DNA of 64,000 nucleotides. Origin: Rathayibacter_A sp036510655. GTDB taxonomy: Bacteria > Actinomycetota > Actinomycetes > Actinomycetales > Microbacteriaceae. The notes under the pieces were generated by a model that saw only the letters and a program-made list of their open reading frames with translations, was not told the DNA's origin and did not search any database. This document shows positions 43,220-51,998 of the stretch, in pieces. The stretch lies in contig DATCDQ010000055.1 of assembly GCA_036510655.1 (NCBI GenBank), positions 51,192 through 115,191 of the forward strand, given 5' to 3'. Every line of letters starts with the position of its first letter. Position 1 is the stretch's first letter. The translations under genes were made by a program, and so were the position numbers.

Positions 43220-44478
43220 CTCTCTCTGGCCCCAGCACAGAAACTCCCGCCACGCTCGCCGCGGACCTGCAGGATGAGCGGCTGATCCGCTCCGAAGGCG
43301 TTCGCGGCATCCTGCAGTCGATGCGCCTGCGCGTGCGCGGTGGCGACCTCGGCTCGTGGCCGGTGGTGATCGGCCTGGTTGTCATCTGGGCGATCTTCCA
43401 GATCCTGAACCCGATCTTCCTTTCAGCGGACAACCTGATCAACCTCAGCAAGCAGTGTGCGGCTATCGGCACGATTTCGATCGGCATTGTGCTCGTGCTG
43501 CTGCTCGGCGAAATCGACCTGTCTGTCGGTTCGGTTGCCGGTGTGGCCTCGGCCATTCTCGGCATCGGGATGATCAATCTGCACTGGCCGATCGTGGTCG
43601 CGATCCTCGTCGCTCTCGCTGCTGGCCTCTTGATCGGACTCCTCTACGGCGTCCTATTGACACGTTTCGGTGTCCCAAGCTTCGTGAGTACGCTGGCCGG
43701 CCTACTCGGGTTCCTGGGTTTGCAACTCTGGATCCTCGGACCGCTCGGCTCGGTCAATATCCCGTTCACCAGCTGGATAGTGCAATTCGCGAACGGCTGG
43801 TTCCTGCCACCATGGGCCGCATACGCGATTGCCATCCTCGCCGGAGTCGCCATGTTGGTTTCCGACCTGCGACGCTCGAGACGCCGGGCTCGCGCGGGAC
43901 TGTCGACCGGGTCGCGTGTTTTCACAATCGTCAAAGCAGTCGTGCTCGCGGTCGTGCTGGTCGCGATCGCTGCGTACTTCGCGACCGACCGCGGCACCAG
44001 CGTGATGTTCGTGTTCTTCATCCTGCTGGTCGTCCTGATGAACTTCCTCCTCACCCGCACGAGGTGGGGCCGCGCAGTCTTCGCAGTTGGCGGCAACGAG
44101 GAAGCCGCACGCCGCGCGGGCATCAAGGTCACCCGCATCTACATCTCGGTCTTCATGCTGTGCTCGATGTTCGCGATCATCGGCGGCATCCTCTTGACTG
44201 CGACGCTGTCCTCGGCAAGTTCGCAGTCAGGAACCGGCGACGTGAATCTTAATGCAATCGCCGCGGCGGTAATCGGCGGAACGAGCCTATTCGGTGGTCG
44301 AGGCAGTGCCTGGGCGGCCCTGCTCGGCATCGTCGTGATCCAGTCGATCTCGAGCGGCCTGACGCTTCTGAGCCTGGATGCTTCGGTGCGCTTCATGATT
44401 ACCGGCGCCGTGCTACTGCTCGCGGTCGTCATCGACTCGCTGTCGAGACGCTCCCGCGCCAGCCACGGCCAGGCCTAG
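43216..44478 (+). CDS. Sugar ABC transporter permease, XylH-like
   Basis: 420 residues with about ten membrane helices of the BPD_transp_2 family: LLGEIDLSVGSVAGVASAILG is the conserved permease segment, and RTRWGRAVFAVGGNEEAARRAGIKV the cytoplasmic coupling loop. A basic stretch (RRSRRRARAG) around 215 is in a cytoplasmic loop. Third gene of the import operon. The following 187-bp gap before hemL (44479-44665) shows no gene. Confidence 0.9.
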   Translation: MTLSGPSTETPATLAADLQDERLIRSEGVRGILQSMRLRVRGGDLGSWPVVIGLVVIWAIFQILNPIFLSADNLINLSKQCAAIGTISIGIVLVLLLGEIDLSVGSVAGVASAILGIGMINLHWPIVVAILVALAAGLLIGLLYGVLLTRFGVPSFVSTLAGLLGFLGLQLWILGPLGSVNIPFTSWIVQFANGWFLPPWAAYAIAILAGVAMLVSDLRRSRRRARAGLSTGSRVFTIVKAVVLAVVLVAIAAYFATDRGTSVMFVFFILLVVLMNFLLTRTRWGRAVFAVGGNEEAARRAGIKVTRIYISVFMLCSMFAIIGGILLTATLSSASSQSGTGDVNLNAIAAAVIGGTSLFGGRGSAWAALLGIVVIQSISSGLTLLSLDASVRFMITGAVLLLAVVIDSLSRRSRASHGQA

Positions 44479-44665
44479 CTGCCTCGGTCTGTCCGACGAG
44501 CGACGGCCCAACGGACGAACGCTACTCGAATGGTCGAGCGTGCATGCCTAGGCACCCACACTCAACCACTTCACCCGCGCTCGTCCGTTTCGGCCACGCT
44601 CGACAGATGCGCCCCAGCTGTCGACCGACCGACTCTCGCATCGTCGGAGAATACTGCAGGCGAAC

Positions 44666-46150
44666 TCAGGCAGGGCGAGCGGATGCCGCGGCGCGGGCCG
44701 CCGCGGGCAGCGCGTCCAGGATGCGGTTCACCGCCGCATCGTCGTGCGCAGCCGTGACGAACCAGGCCTCGAACACGCTCGGCGGAAGCGCCACTCCTGC
44801 GTCGAGCATCGCGTGGAAGAACGGGCCGTAGCGGAACGCATCCTGCGCCTGAACACCGGCGTAGTCGATCGCGGGCCGCTCACAGAACTGCACGCTGAAC
44901 AGGTTGCCTGCGTGCGACATGTGGTGCGCAACCCCGGCCGCGCGAAGCGCATCGGACGTCGCCTCGGAAATCGCCGCAGCGACCTCATCGAGCCGTGCGT
45001 ACACGGCAGCATTCGCCGCCTTCAACGTGGCGATTCCCGCCGCGACGGCGATCGGATTGCCGGAGAGCGTGCCCGCTTGATAGACCGGGCCGACAGGAGC
45101 CAGATACTCCATGATTTCGCGTCGCCCGCCGAGCGCGGCCAGCGGCATCCCGCCACCGATGACCTTGCCGAGCGTGACCAGATCGGACAGATAGGGCGAA
45201 GGGCCAATCGTCTGAGGTTCGCCGTCTGGCCCGGGCTGTGCGAACTCGCGCACACCGTCGATCCCGAGATTCTGCCAGCACCACATCTCGAGCCCCCACC
45301 AGCCGGCCGGGCCGACCCGGAAGCCGGTCAAGACTTCGTCGAGAATGACCAACGCCCCGTGTTCGTGCGCGATCGTCACCAGAAACTCATTGAATCCCGG
45401 CTCCGGATGCACGACGCCCATGTTTGCGGCGGCAGCCTCGACGATGACCGCCGCGATGTGGTCCCCGTGCTCTGCGAACACGGCCTGCACAGCCGACCGA
45501 TCGTTGTACGGAATCACCAGCGTCTGGGCAGCCGTCTCGGCCGTAACCCCGGCGGATGCCGGCAGTGCCAACGTGGCCAGCCCGCTTCCGGCGTCGGCGA
45601 GCAGCCCGTCGGAGTGGCCGTGATAGTGGCCGGCAAACTTGACGATCAGGGTTCGGCCGGTGAAGCCGCGTGCGAGCCGAATCGCCGTCATGGTCGCTTC
45701 TGTGCCGGTCGAAACGAGCCGCAGCTCGTCGATCAGCTGCAGGTCGTTCGGCAGGTCGGTCAGCAGTTCGCCGAGGTTTCTTGCCGTCGTGTCGGACGGA
45801 ACCTCAGGCAGCACGCGTTCGCCATCCCAGCGCGGGCCGGTCAGTCGATCGATCACAAGCTCGGCTAGCTCGGTCTCGCCCGGCGTCGACGCGCCAAACG
45901 ACAGGCCCCGCGATGCGGCATCCTGCACCGCCTCCACCACGGCAGGATGCGCATGCCCGAGAATGGCGGGACCCCACGACGCGACGAGGTCCACGTATTC
46001 GCGACCGTCGGCATCCGTGATGTACGGTCCGCGCGCGGAAACCACGAAGCGGGGCGTGCCGCCGACCGACTGGTACGCCCGCACCGGCGAGTTCACGCCG
46101 CCGGGGATCACGCGCTGGGCTCGGGCGAAAAGTTCGTCGTTGGCACTCAT
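44666..46150 (-). CDS. hemL: Glutamate-1-semialdehyde 2,1-aminomutase with two internal insertions
   Basis: 494 residues, versus about 430 for the family. The core is standard: PGGVNSPVRAYQSVGGTPRF, STGTEATMTAIRLARGFTGR, DEVLTGFRVGPAGWWGLE and the PLP lysine in LGKVIGGGMPLAALGG. Extra residues occur at about 103-140 (DRLTGPRWDGERVLPEVPSD and following) and again after the GWWGLE block (REFAQPGPDGEPQTIGPSP). It makes 5-aminolevulinate from the HemA product. Its ATG overlaps the hemB stop by 4 bp. It is the last gene of the minus-strand haem run. Confidence 0.93.
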   Translation of the reverse strand: MSANDELFARAQRVIPGGVNSPVRAYQSVGGTPRFVVSARGPYITDADGREYVDLVASWGPAILGHAHPAVVEAVQDAASRGLSFGASTPGETELAELVIDRLTGPRWDGERVLPEVPSDTTARNLGELLTDLPNDLQLIDELRLVSTGTEATMTAIRLARGFTGRTLIVKFAGHYHGHSDGLLADAGSGLATLALPASAGVTAETAAQTLVIPYNDRSAVQAVFAEHGDHIAAVIVEAAAANMGVVHPEPGFNEFLVTIAHEHGALVILDEVLTGFRVGPAGWWGLEMWCWQNLGIDGVREFAQPGPDGEPQTIGPSPYLSDLVTLGKVIGGGMPLAALGGRREIMEYLAPVGPVYQAGTLSGNPIAVAAGIATLKAANAAVYARLDEVAAAISEATSDALRAAGVAHHMSHAGNLFSVQFCERPAIDYAGVQAQDAFRYGPFFHAMLDAGVALPPSVFEAWFVTAAHDDAAVNRILDALPAAARAAASARPA

Positions 46151-47154
46151 TTTAGGCTTCCGCCGTTCGACAAGCTCAGGGACCGGGCCATTTCGAGCGC
46201 CCAGTAGGTGAGGATCGCATCCGCGCCCGCACGCTTGACGCCGATCAGCGACTCATGGATCGCTCGCTCACGGTCGATCCAACCGTGAGCCGCCGCCGCC
46301 TCGATCATCGAGTATTCGCCGGAAACCTGATACGCCCAGACCGGCACGTCGCTCATCGCGGCCACATCAGCCAAGACATCGAGATAGCTCATCGCGGGCT
46401 TGACCATGAGGATGTCCGCACCCTCTTCGAGATCAAGCGTCGCCTCGCGCAGGCCCTCGCGTCGGTTGGCCGGGTCTTGCTGGTAGCTGCGCCGATCGCC
46501 GTCGAGTTGCGAATCGACGGCTTCACGGAACGGCCCGTAGAAGCTCGATGCGTACTTCGCGGCATAGGCGAGGATGGCGGTGTGGGTGTGGCCGGATGCG
46601 TCGAGCGCGTCACGCACCGCAGCCACCTGGCCGTCCATCATGCCGGAGAGTCCAAGCAGGTGAGAACCGGCATCCGCCTGAGCGATTGCCATATCGCGGT
46701 ATCGCTCGAGGGTGGCGTCGTTGTCGACAGCACCGGCGGAATCCAGCACCCCGCAGTGTCCGTGGTCGGTGAACTCGTCCAGGCACAGATCGGTCTGCAC
46801 AACGATCGCGTCGCCGACCTCTGCGACCACCGCGCGCGTCGCGACATTCAGGATGCCGTCCGGGTCGCTCGCTGCGCTCCCGATCGCGTCGCGCGTCTCG
46901 GGCACGCCGAACAACATGATGCCGCCAAGTCCGGCGGTGGCAGCGTCCGCGGCCACGCGCCGTAGCGAACCCAGACTGTGCTGTACGACGCCGGGCATGG
47001 ACTGCAGCGGCAGCGGATCCTGAAGACCCTCGCGCACGAACACCGGCAGGATCAGTTCCGCCGGGTGCAGGCGGGTCTCTGCGGTGAGGCGACGCATGGC
47101 TGCTGTGCTGCGAAGTCGGCGGGGGCGAACGGTCGGATGGAGAATGTCACTCAC
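46147..47154 (-). CDS. hemB: Delta-aminolevulinic acid dehydratase (porphobilinogen synthase)
   Basis: 335 residues. Two active-site lysines are in YAAKYASSFYGPFREA and ILMVKPAMSYLD. The metal loop reads DLCLDEFTDHGHCG, where one of the usual zinc cysteines is Asp, as in magnesium-dependent enzymes. It condenses two aminolevulinates to porphobilinogen. It follows hemD after 55 bp and overlaps hemL. Confidence 0.94.
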   Translation of the reverse strand: MSDILHPTVRPRRLRSTAAMRRLTAETRLHPAELILPVFVREGLQDPLPLQSMPGVVQHSLGSLRRVAADAATAGLGGIMLFGVPETRDAIGSAASDPDGILNVATRAVVAEVGDAIVVQTDLCLDEFTDHGHCGVLDSAGAVDNDATLERYRDMAIAQADAGSHLLGLSGMMDGQVAAVRDALDASGHTHTAILAYAAKYASSFYGPFREAVDSQLDGDRRSYQQDPANRREGLREATLDLEEGADILMVKPAMSYLDVLADVAAMSDVPVWAYQVSGEYSMIEAAAAHGWIDRERAIHESLIGVKRAGADAILTYWALEMARSLSLSNGGSLK

Positions 47155-47209
47155 TTGAATCAGCCTACGCTGCCCGGCTGGGCATCCGAGGGCCAGAGAA
47201 ATTCGTTCC

Positions 47210-48070
47210 TCAGCTCAACCGCGAACCGCGCGCACCCGCCGCAGCGACGACCGCACCGATCAGCGAACCGGCGCTGCGTTCTGCAGCCACGACATCGACG
47301 CGCAGACCGACCGCTGCGGCATCCTTAGCGGTGCGCGGACCGATCGCGGCCACGAGGGTGCCCTCCGGCACCGGTCCCAGCTGGCGCTGCACCTGTTCTG
47401 CAACGCTCCCGGAGGTGACCAGAATGGCCTGAAACCGGCCATCGGCCACCTCGCGCACGACCTGGTCCCGCACCGCCACGCCGACCGTTCGATAGGCGAT
47501 GACGGATGAGACGTTGTGCCCGATCCTTTTGAGACCGTCGGTCAGCAACGGCTTCGCGATCGCCGACCGCAAGGTCAGGATGCGCAGCGGCACGATGCCG
47601 TGCGTCGCAGCCTCCCACTCGGTCAGCAGACCGCGTGCCGAATTGTCCTCCGCCGGAACGAGATCGACTTTGTAGCCGGCGGCGATCAGGGCCGCTGCCG
47701 TCGTCTCGCCCACCGCGGCGATGCGGGTCGTCGCGGGAACGACCGCTCGCCAGGCCGACAGCACGTCGACGGTTGTCGCGCTCGTGATCGTCATCCAATC
47801 GAACGCGCCGGAAGCGAGCGCGTTCAACGCCGCCTGCAGCGTAGGAGCGTCGTCCGTCGGTGCGAAGTTGATCATCGCCGCGACGACGGGGGACGCACCG
47901 CGTTCCCTCAGCGCAGCGGCAACGGAATCGCCCCACGGCCCGCCGCGCGGAACCAGCACTCGCCAGCCGGCCAGCGGCTTCTGGGCATTGCGCGCGATCG
48001 GCACGGGCCCGGTCGCCGCAGAGTGTCCGCGGCATCCCGAACTCTGCTCGTCGTACTCGGTCATGATCAT
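47210..48070 (-). CDS. hemD: Uroporphyrinogen-III synthase
   Basis: 286 residues. HemD proteins are poorly conserved, but the order GWRVLVPRGGPWGDSVAAALRERGA, FDWMTITSATTVDVL, RIAAVGETTAAALIAAGYKV and FQAILVTSGSVAEQV fits the two-lobed fold. The place after hemC with an ATGA overlap (start ATG 48070) supports the call. It closes and inverts ring D of hydroxymethylbilane. The end contains AAAGARGSRLS. Confidence 0.88.
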   Translation of the reverse strand: MIMTEYDEQSSGCRGHSAATGPVPIARNAQKPLAGWRVLVPRGGPWGDSVAAALRERGASPVVAAMINFAPTDDAPTLQAALNALASGAFDWMTITSATTVDVLSAWRAVVPATTRIAAVGETTAAALIAAGYKVDLVPAEDNSARGLLTEWEAATHGIVPLRILTLRSAIAKPLLTDGLKRIGHNVSSVIAYRTVGVAVRDQVVREVADGRFQAILVTSGSVAEQVQRQLGPVPEGTLVAAIGPRTAKDAAAVGLRVDVVAAERSAGSLIGAVVAAAGARGSRLS

Positions 48071-49059
48071 GACGCGCTTCCCGGTGAACTCGACAGCGAT
48101 GGCGCCAACTCGGCGGCGCCGGCCTCGAGCAGCTCGGTGACGACGCGCGCCGACACGTCGCGCGCGGCATCCAGAAGCGCAGGCAGTGTGGTCGCATCGG
48201 GGGTCGCGGCGTGCGAGCTGGTGATCCGTTCGGTGCCGTCCGGCTTGTACACCGTCGCGGTCAGGAAGAAGATGCCATCGTCGAACTGGGCGGTCGTTCC
48301 GATCGGGGCGGAGCATCCGGCGTTCAGCCCGGCCAGCACCAGCCGCTCGGCGGTCGCGCACGCATTCGTCGTCACGTGATTCACGGACTTCAGCGCCGTC
48401 GCCAACACGCCTCGCCCGTGCTCGTCGCCGTCGCGCACCTCGATCGCCAGGGCACCCTGCCCCGGAGCGGTCGGCCAGTCCGAGAGCGAGAACGTGTCGG
48501 TCGCAGCATCCGCCCGCCCAAGTCGGCCGAGGCCCGCCGCGGCGAGGATGATCGCATCGAGGGCATCCGCATCCGTCGCGTCGAGGTCGAAGACACGGCC
48601 GAGCCGGGTGTCGACGTTGCCGCGGATGTCGACGACCTCGACATCCGGGCGGGTATGACGCAGTTGCGCAATCCGCCGCGGTGAACCGGTGCCGACCCGT
48701 GCGCCCGTGGGCAAAGCGGCCAACGTCAGCTCATCGCGCGCGCAGAGCACGTCGCGGGCATCTGCTCGCCGTGGGATCGCACCGATGACCAGACCCGGCA
48801 CTGCAACAGTCGGCAAGTCTTTGAGCGAGTGCACGACGGCATCGCAACGGTCCTCCAGCAGCGCATCGCGCAACGCACTGGCGAATACTCCCGTGCCGCC
48901 GAGAGCGGAGAGGGACTCACGCGAGGTGTCCCCATGCGTCGTGACGGTGACCAATTCGATCTCGCATCCGGATGCCGCGCCCAGCGCCTTCGCGATCGCA
49001 CGCGTCTGCGCGAGCGCGAGCGCGCTTCCGCGGGTTCCGATGCGCAGCACGTCGGTCAT
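48067..49059 (-). CDS. hemC: Hydroxymethylbilane synthase (porphobilinogen deaminase)
   Basis: 330 residues. VLRIGTRGSALALAQ opens the protein, catalytic Asp81 is in HSLKDLPT, and Cys249 in NAGCSAPIG carries the dipyrromethane cofactor. It polymerises four porphobilinogens. The ATG at 49059 overlaps the hemH stop by 4 bp, and its own stop overlaps hemD. Confidence 0.95.
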   Translation of the reverse strand: MTDVLRIGTRGSALALAQTRAIAKALGAASGCEIELVTVTTHGDTSRESLSALGGTGVFASALRDALLEDRCDAVVHSLKDLPTVAVPGLVIGAIPRRADARDVLCARDELTLAALPTGARVGTGSPRRIAQLRHTRPDVEVVDIRGNVDTRLGRVFDLDATDADALDAIILAAAGLGRLGRADAATDTFSLSDWPTAPGQGALAIEVRDGDEHGRGVLATALKSVNHVTTNACATAERLVLAGLNAGCSAPIGTTAQFDDGIFFLTATVYKPDGTERITSSHAATPDATTLPALLDAARDVSARVVTELLEAGAAELAPSLSSSPGSAS

Positions 49060-50174
49060 GATGCCCGGGACCCTTCTCGGGAGTGTGCTCGGGACTCTTC
49101 TCGCGACGGGGCACGTGTGCCGACCGTTGCGTGATCCGGCCACGGGCCGAGCGCGGTCAGGTGCGGTCGTTCGGCATCGGGTACGTCGTTCAGCCGTTCC
49201 AGAATCAGGTCGACGAGCCCGGAGACGAAGGCGGGGTGCGTTCCGGGCGTCGGCACGCGCTCTGCACGGATGCCGTGACCCGCGGCGGTCCGCTTCGCTT
49301 CGTTGTCGAGATCCCAGAGCACCTCCATGTGGTCGCTGACGAAACCGAACGGCACGATAACGACGGCCTTCACGCCGCCGTCTGCGGCGAGCTCGTCGAT
49401 TGCGTCATTGATGTCCGGCTCGAGCCACGGCGTCTGCGGGGACCCTGATCGTGACTGGTAGGCGAGGGACCAGGACATCCCGGGAGCCGCGTCACGGGCG
49501 ATGACCTCTGCCACGGCACGATGCTGGGCGACGTAGGCGCCGCCCCGTCCGAACTGGGCTCCGGACTCTGTTCCGGATGCGTCTGCCGCCGCGGTCGGAA
49601 TCGAGTGCGTCACGAACAGGAGGTGCACGGCATCCGCCGGCACGGCATCCGCTGCGCTTGTATCGGCGGTGAGCCGGCCGACGGCCGCGCGCACGCCTTC
49701 GATCAACGGCGTGACGAAGCCCGGGTGGTCGAAGAACTCGCGCACGCGATCGATCGTGACGACGTGGACGAGCGCCGTGTCGGCGAGCGCGTTCTCGAAG
49801 TCCTCGCGGTACTGGCCAACGCCGGAGTACGACGTGTACGCGCTTGTGACGAGGGCGAGCAGGCGATGGTGGCCGGCCGCGTGCGCCTCACGTACGGTGT
49901 CCGCAAAGTAGGGCGCCCAGTTGCGATTGCCCCAGTACACGGGCAGTTCGATGCCACGCCGGGCGAGTTCGGCCTCAAGCGCGGTCTTCAGCGCGCGATT
50001 CTGCGCGTTGATCGGGCTCACTCCGCCAAAGTGCCGGTAGTGCGTTGCGACCTCTTCGAGGCGCTCATCCGGGATGCCGCGACCGCGCGTCACGTTGCGC
50101 AAAAACGGGATGACGTCATCCTGCCCTTCGGGACCGCCGAAGCTGGCCAGCAGAATCGCGTCGAAATCGGTCAC
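49056..50174 (-). CDS. hemH: Ferrochelatase (coproporphyrin ferrochelatase)
   Basis: 372 residues. FDAILLASFGGPEGQDDVIPFL, GGVSPINAQNRAL, LLFVTHSIPT (metal-site His) and PFGFVSDHMEVLWDLDNEA (metal-site Glu) define the family. With hemQ present it should insert iron into coproporphyrin III (CpfC type). The GTG start overlaps the hemQ stop (GTGA). The C-terminal tail has a slipped repeat (SREESRAHSREGSRAS) that overlaps the hemC start, and is probably not structural. Confidence 0.94.
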   Translation of the reverse strand: MTDFDAILLASFGGPEGQDDVIPFLRNVTRGRGIPDERLEEVATHYRHFGGVSPINAQNRALKTALEAELARRGIELPVYWGNRNWAPYFADTVREAHAAGHHRLLALVTSAYTSYSGVGQYREDFENALADTALVHVVTIDRVREFFDHPGFVTPLIEGVRAAVGRLTADTSAADAVPADAVHLLFVTHSIPTAAADASGTESGAQFGRGGAYVAQHRAVAEVIARDAAPGMSWSLAYQSRSGSPQTPWLEPDINDAIDELAADGGVKAVVIVPFGFVSDHMEVLWDLDNEAKRTAAGHGIRAERVPTPGTHPAFVSGLVDLILERLNDVPDAERPHLTALGPWPDHATVGTRAPSREESRAHSREGSRAS

Positions 50175-50956
50175 TGCAGAATCTCCGGGATCTCCGCCGT
50201 TTCGACACGGCGCCCGGTGAAGAACGGGATTTCCTCGCGCACGTGCAGGCGGGCATCCACCGCACGCAGATCGCGCATCAGGTCGACAAGATCGGTCAGT
50301 TCGTCGGATTCCAACGGCACGATCCACTCATAGTCACCAAGGGCGAACGCAGCAACGGTGTTCGAGAGCACCGAGCGATATGCAGCACCACGGCGACCGT
50401 GTTCGGAGAGCATCCGACTCCGATCCTCCGGCGGCAGCAGATACCAGTCGTATGAGCGCACGAACGGGTAGACCGCCAGCCAGCCTTTCGGCTGCGTATC
50501 GCGCAGGAAGGCGGGCACGTGCGACTTGTTGAACTCGGCGCCGCGATGCACGCCCATCGCGTTCCAGACCGGCAGAAGCGCCTTGAGCAGTTGGGCGCGG
50601 CGCAGCTGCCGGATGCCCCACTGCAGAGTCTCCGCGACGGGGCCGTGCATCCACACCATCAGGTCGGCGTCGGCCCGCAGGCCAGATACATCATAGAAAC
50701 CGCGGATGGTCACACCCTCGTCTTCAACGGAGCGCACGATCGCGTCGAGCTGGGAAACGGCTTCTGGGACATCGCGGCCGTCGAGATCGTCCGGGTTCGA
50801 CGGGTCGCGCCGGAACACGGCCCAGAGCGTATAGCCGTCGGGCTGTTCTGTCGAGGGCTGTTCTGTTTGGGGCTGTTCTGTGGGATCCGTGGGGATCAGT
50901 CGGGCTGTGGGGGTGTGGTGTGCAATTACTGCCGGATCGGCAGCCGGGTTCGTCAT
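50171..50956 (-). CDS. hemQ: Coproheme decarboxylase (ChdC/HemQ)
   Basis: 261 residues of the chlorite dismutase-like fold: YTLWAVFRRDP, GVTIRGFYDVSGLRADADLMVWMHG, and YPFVRSYDWYLLPPEDR with the Tyr expected at the active site. It turns coprohaem into haem b using peroxide, the last step of the coproporphyrin-dependent route. The N-terminus is lengthened by TEQPQTEQPSTEQP, from three 15-bp repeats (50840-50884). The ATG at 50956 is used. Confidence 0.94.
   Translation of the reverse strand: MTNPAADPAVIAHHTPTARLIPTDPTEQPQTEQPSTEQPDGYTLWAVFRRDPSNPDDLDGRDVPEAVSQLDAIVRSVEDEGVTIRGFYDVSGLRADADLMVWMHGPVAETLQWGIRQLRRAQLLKALLPVWNAMGVHRGAEFNKSHVPAFLRDTQPKGWLAVYPFVRSYDWYLLPPEDRSRMLSEHGRRGAAYRSVLSNTVAAFALGDYEWIVPLESDELTDLVDLMRDLRAVDARLHVREEIPFFTGRRVETAEIPEILQ
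50840..50884. repeat. Three 15-bp tandem repeats in the hemQ 5' end
   Basis: The units share GGGCTGTTCTGT and differ only in the last three bases. They encode TEQP-type repeats in a part of HemQ that is otherwise not conserved. Confidence 0.85.
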
Positions 50957-51112
50957 ACCTGACAGTCTCCCTCTAGATCGTCGCGAGAGCAAAAGCGCAA
51001 GTCGGGTGCGCGCGGCCGGCCGCGCGTCGTCGGTGTCGCGTTGGTGACCCCGCTATGTTCCGGCTGCATCCCGCCCGAGAATAAACCGGCGTGTCGCGGT
51101 GTTGTAGTGGTC

Positions 51113-51409
51113 GTGAAGACTCAACGAAACCGGGCGGCGGCTGCCGCCCCGCACGTGGCACGCGCCGGCGCGCATGTCGATGAGTCGGTGTTGCGCGCTT
51201 TCGAAGCGGACGCCCGCCTTCTTGTCGCGTTCCCGTGGGCACGGAGCCTGACCCGCGAAGAACGTGCGGAGTTCGCGGACGAGCTCGCCCATCATCCGGT
51301 CGAGATGACCAACAGCGCAATCGAAGAGTTGCTGGTCACCTGGCATGCCCGCGCCGATGCGGCGCGCACTCGCCAACCCGGCAGCGCCGAACGCCGGCGC
51401 GCCGCGTAG
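51113..51409 (+). CDS. Small hypothetical protein between hemQ and carD
   Basis: About 98 residues if it starts at the GTG at 51113; the frame opens earlier, from 51041. The conserved-looking part is DESVLRAFEADARLLVAFPW, then SLTREERAEFADELAHHPVE and SAIEELLVTWHARADA, all helical and acidic, followed by a basic tail. No domain is recognised. It is on the opposite strand to its neighbours and converges with carD. No ribosome binding site is evident. Codon use (GC at third positions) supports a real gene. Confidence 0.5.
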   Translation: MKTQRNRAAAAAPHVARAGAHVDESVLRAFEADARLLVAFPWARSLTREERAEFADELAHHPVEMTNSAIEELLVTWHARADAARTRQPGSAERRRAA

Positions 51410-51437
51410 GCGGGAGCGGAACCCGTGACGGAGTGTG

Positions 51438-51929
51438 TTACGCCGCGGGGGTCGCGAGAACCTCGTCGAGTGCTGCGGCTGCGTCGCCGCCGGTACCCTT
51501 GAGCGCGAGCGCAAGCTCGGACTCGAGGATCTGACGGGCCTTGAGCAGCATCCGCTTCTCACCGGCGGAAACGCCGCCACTGTTCTCACGGCGCCACAGG
51601 TCGCGCACGACCTCTGCAACGCGGATGACGCTGCCGCTGGCCATTTTTTCCTGGTTCGCCTTGTAGCGGCGGGACCAGTTCGTGGGCTCTTCGACGACGT
51701 CGGCGCGCAGCACGCCGTAGACCTCTGAGACACCTTCGCTGTCGATCACGTCGCGCACACCGACCAGTTCGAAGTTGTCGACGGGCAGCTGAATGGTCAG
51801 TTCACTGGTGTGAACGTGCAGCGTGATGTATGTCTTCTCCTCGCCCTTGACCTTCTTGATCGCCTTGCCCGTGACGGTCACAGCACCGTGATGCGGGTAG
51901 ACCAGAGTTTCACCAATTTCGAGAATCAT
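51438..51929 (-). CDS. carD: CarD-family transcription regulator
   Basis: 163 residues. The N-terminal RNA-polymerase-interacting Tudor-like domain reads LEIGETLVYPHHGAVTVTGKAIKK and the C-terminal helical DNA-binding domain shows NWSRRYKANQEKMASGSVI and GEKRMLLKARQILESELALA. CarD stabilises open complexes at rRNA and other promoters and is essential in mycobacteria. It stands between the TetR gene and hemQ, in the same direction. Confidence 0.94.
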   Translation of the reverse strand: MILEIGETLVYPHHGAVTVTGKAIKKVKGEEKTYITLHVHTSELTIQLPVDNFELVGVRDVIDSEGVSEVYGVLRADVVEEPTNWSRRYKANQEKMASGSVIRVAEVVRDLWRRENSGGVSAGEKRMLLKARQILESELALALKGTGGDAAAALDEVLATPAA

Positions 51930-51998
51930 GCATCTTCACTTTCGTTGTTTCGGTCGTCGACGCGGGATCGCCGCATCGAAGGGGGTGCGCGCCGATCG

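Noticed and set aside
44479..44665. Possible tRNA or terminator between the sugar permease and hemL genes
   Set aside because: No cloverleaf or T-loop consensus is visible. The only pairing (CTCGA/TCGAG) is too short to call.
47210..48361. An N-terminally extended HemD
   Set aside because: The extra residues come from reading hemC in another frame. The ATG at 48070 overlapping the hemC stop fits the other junctions in this operon.
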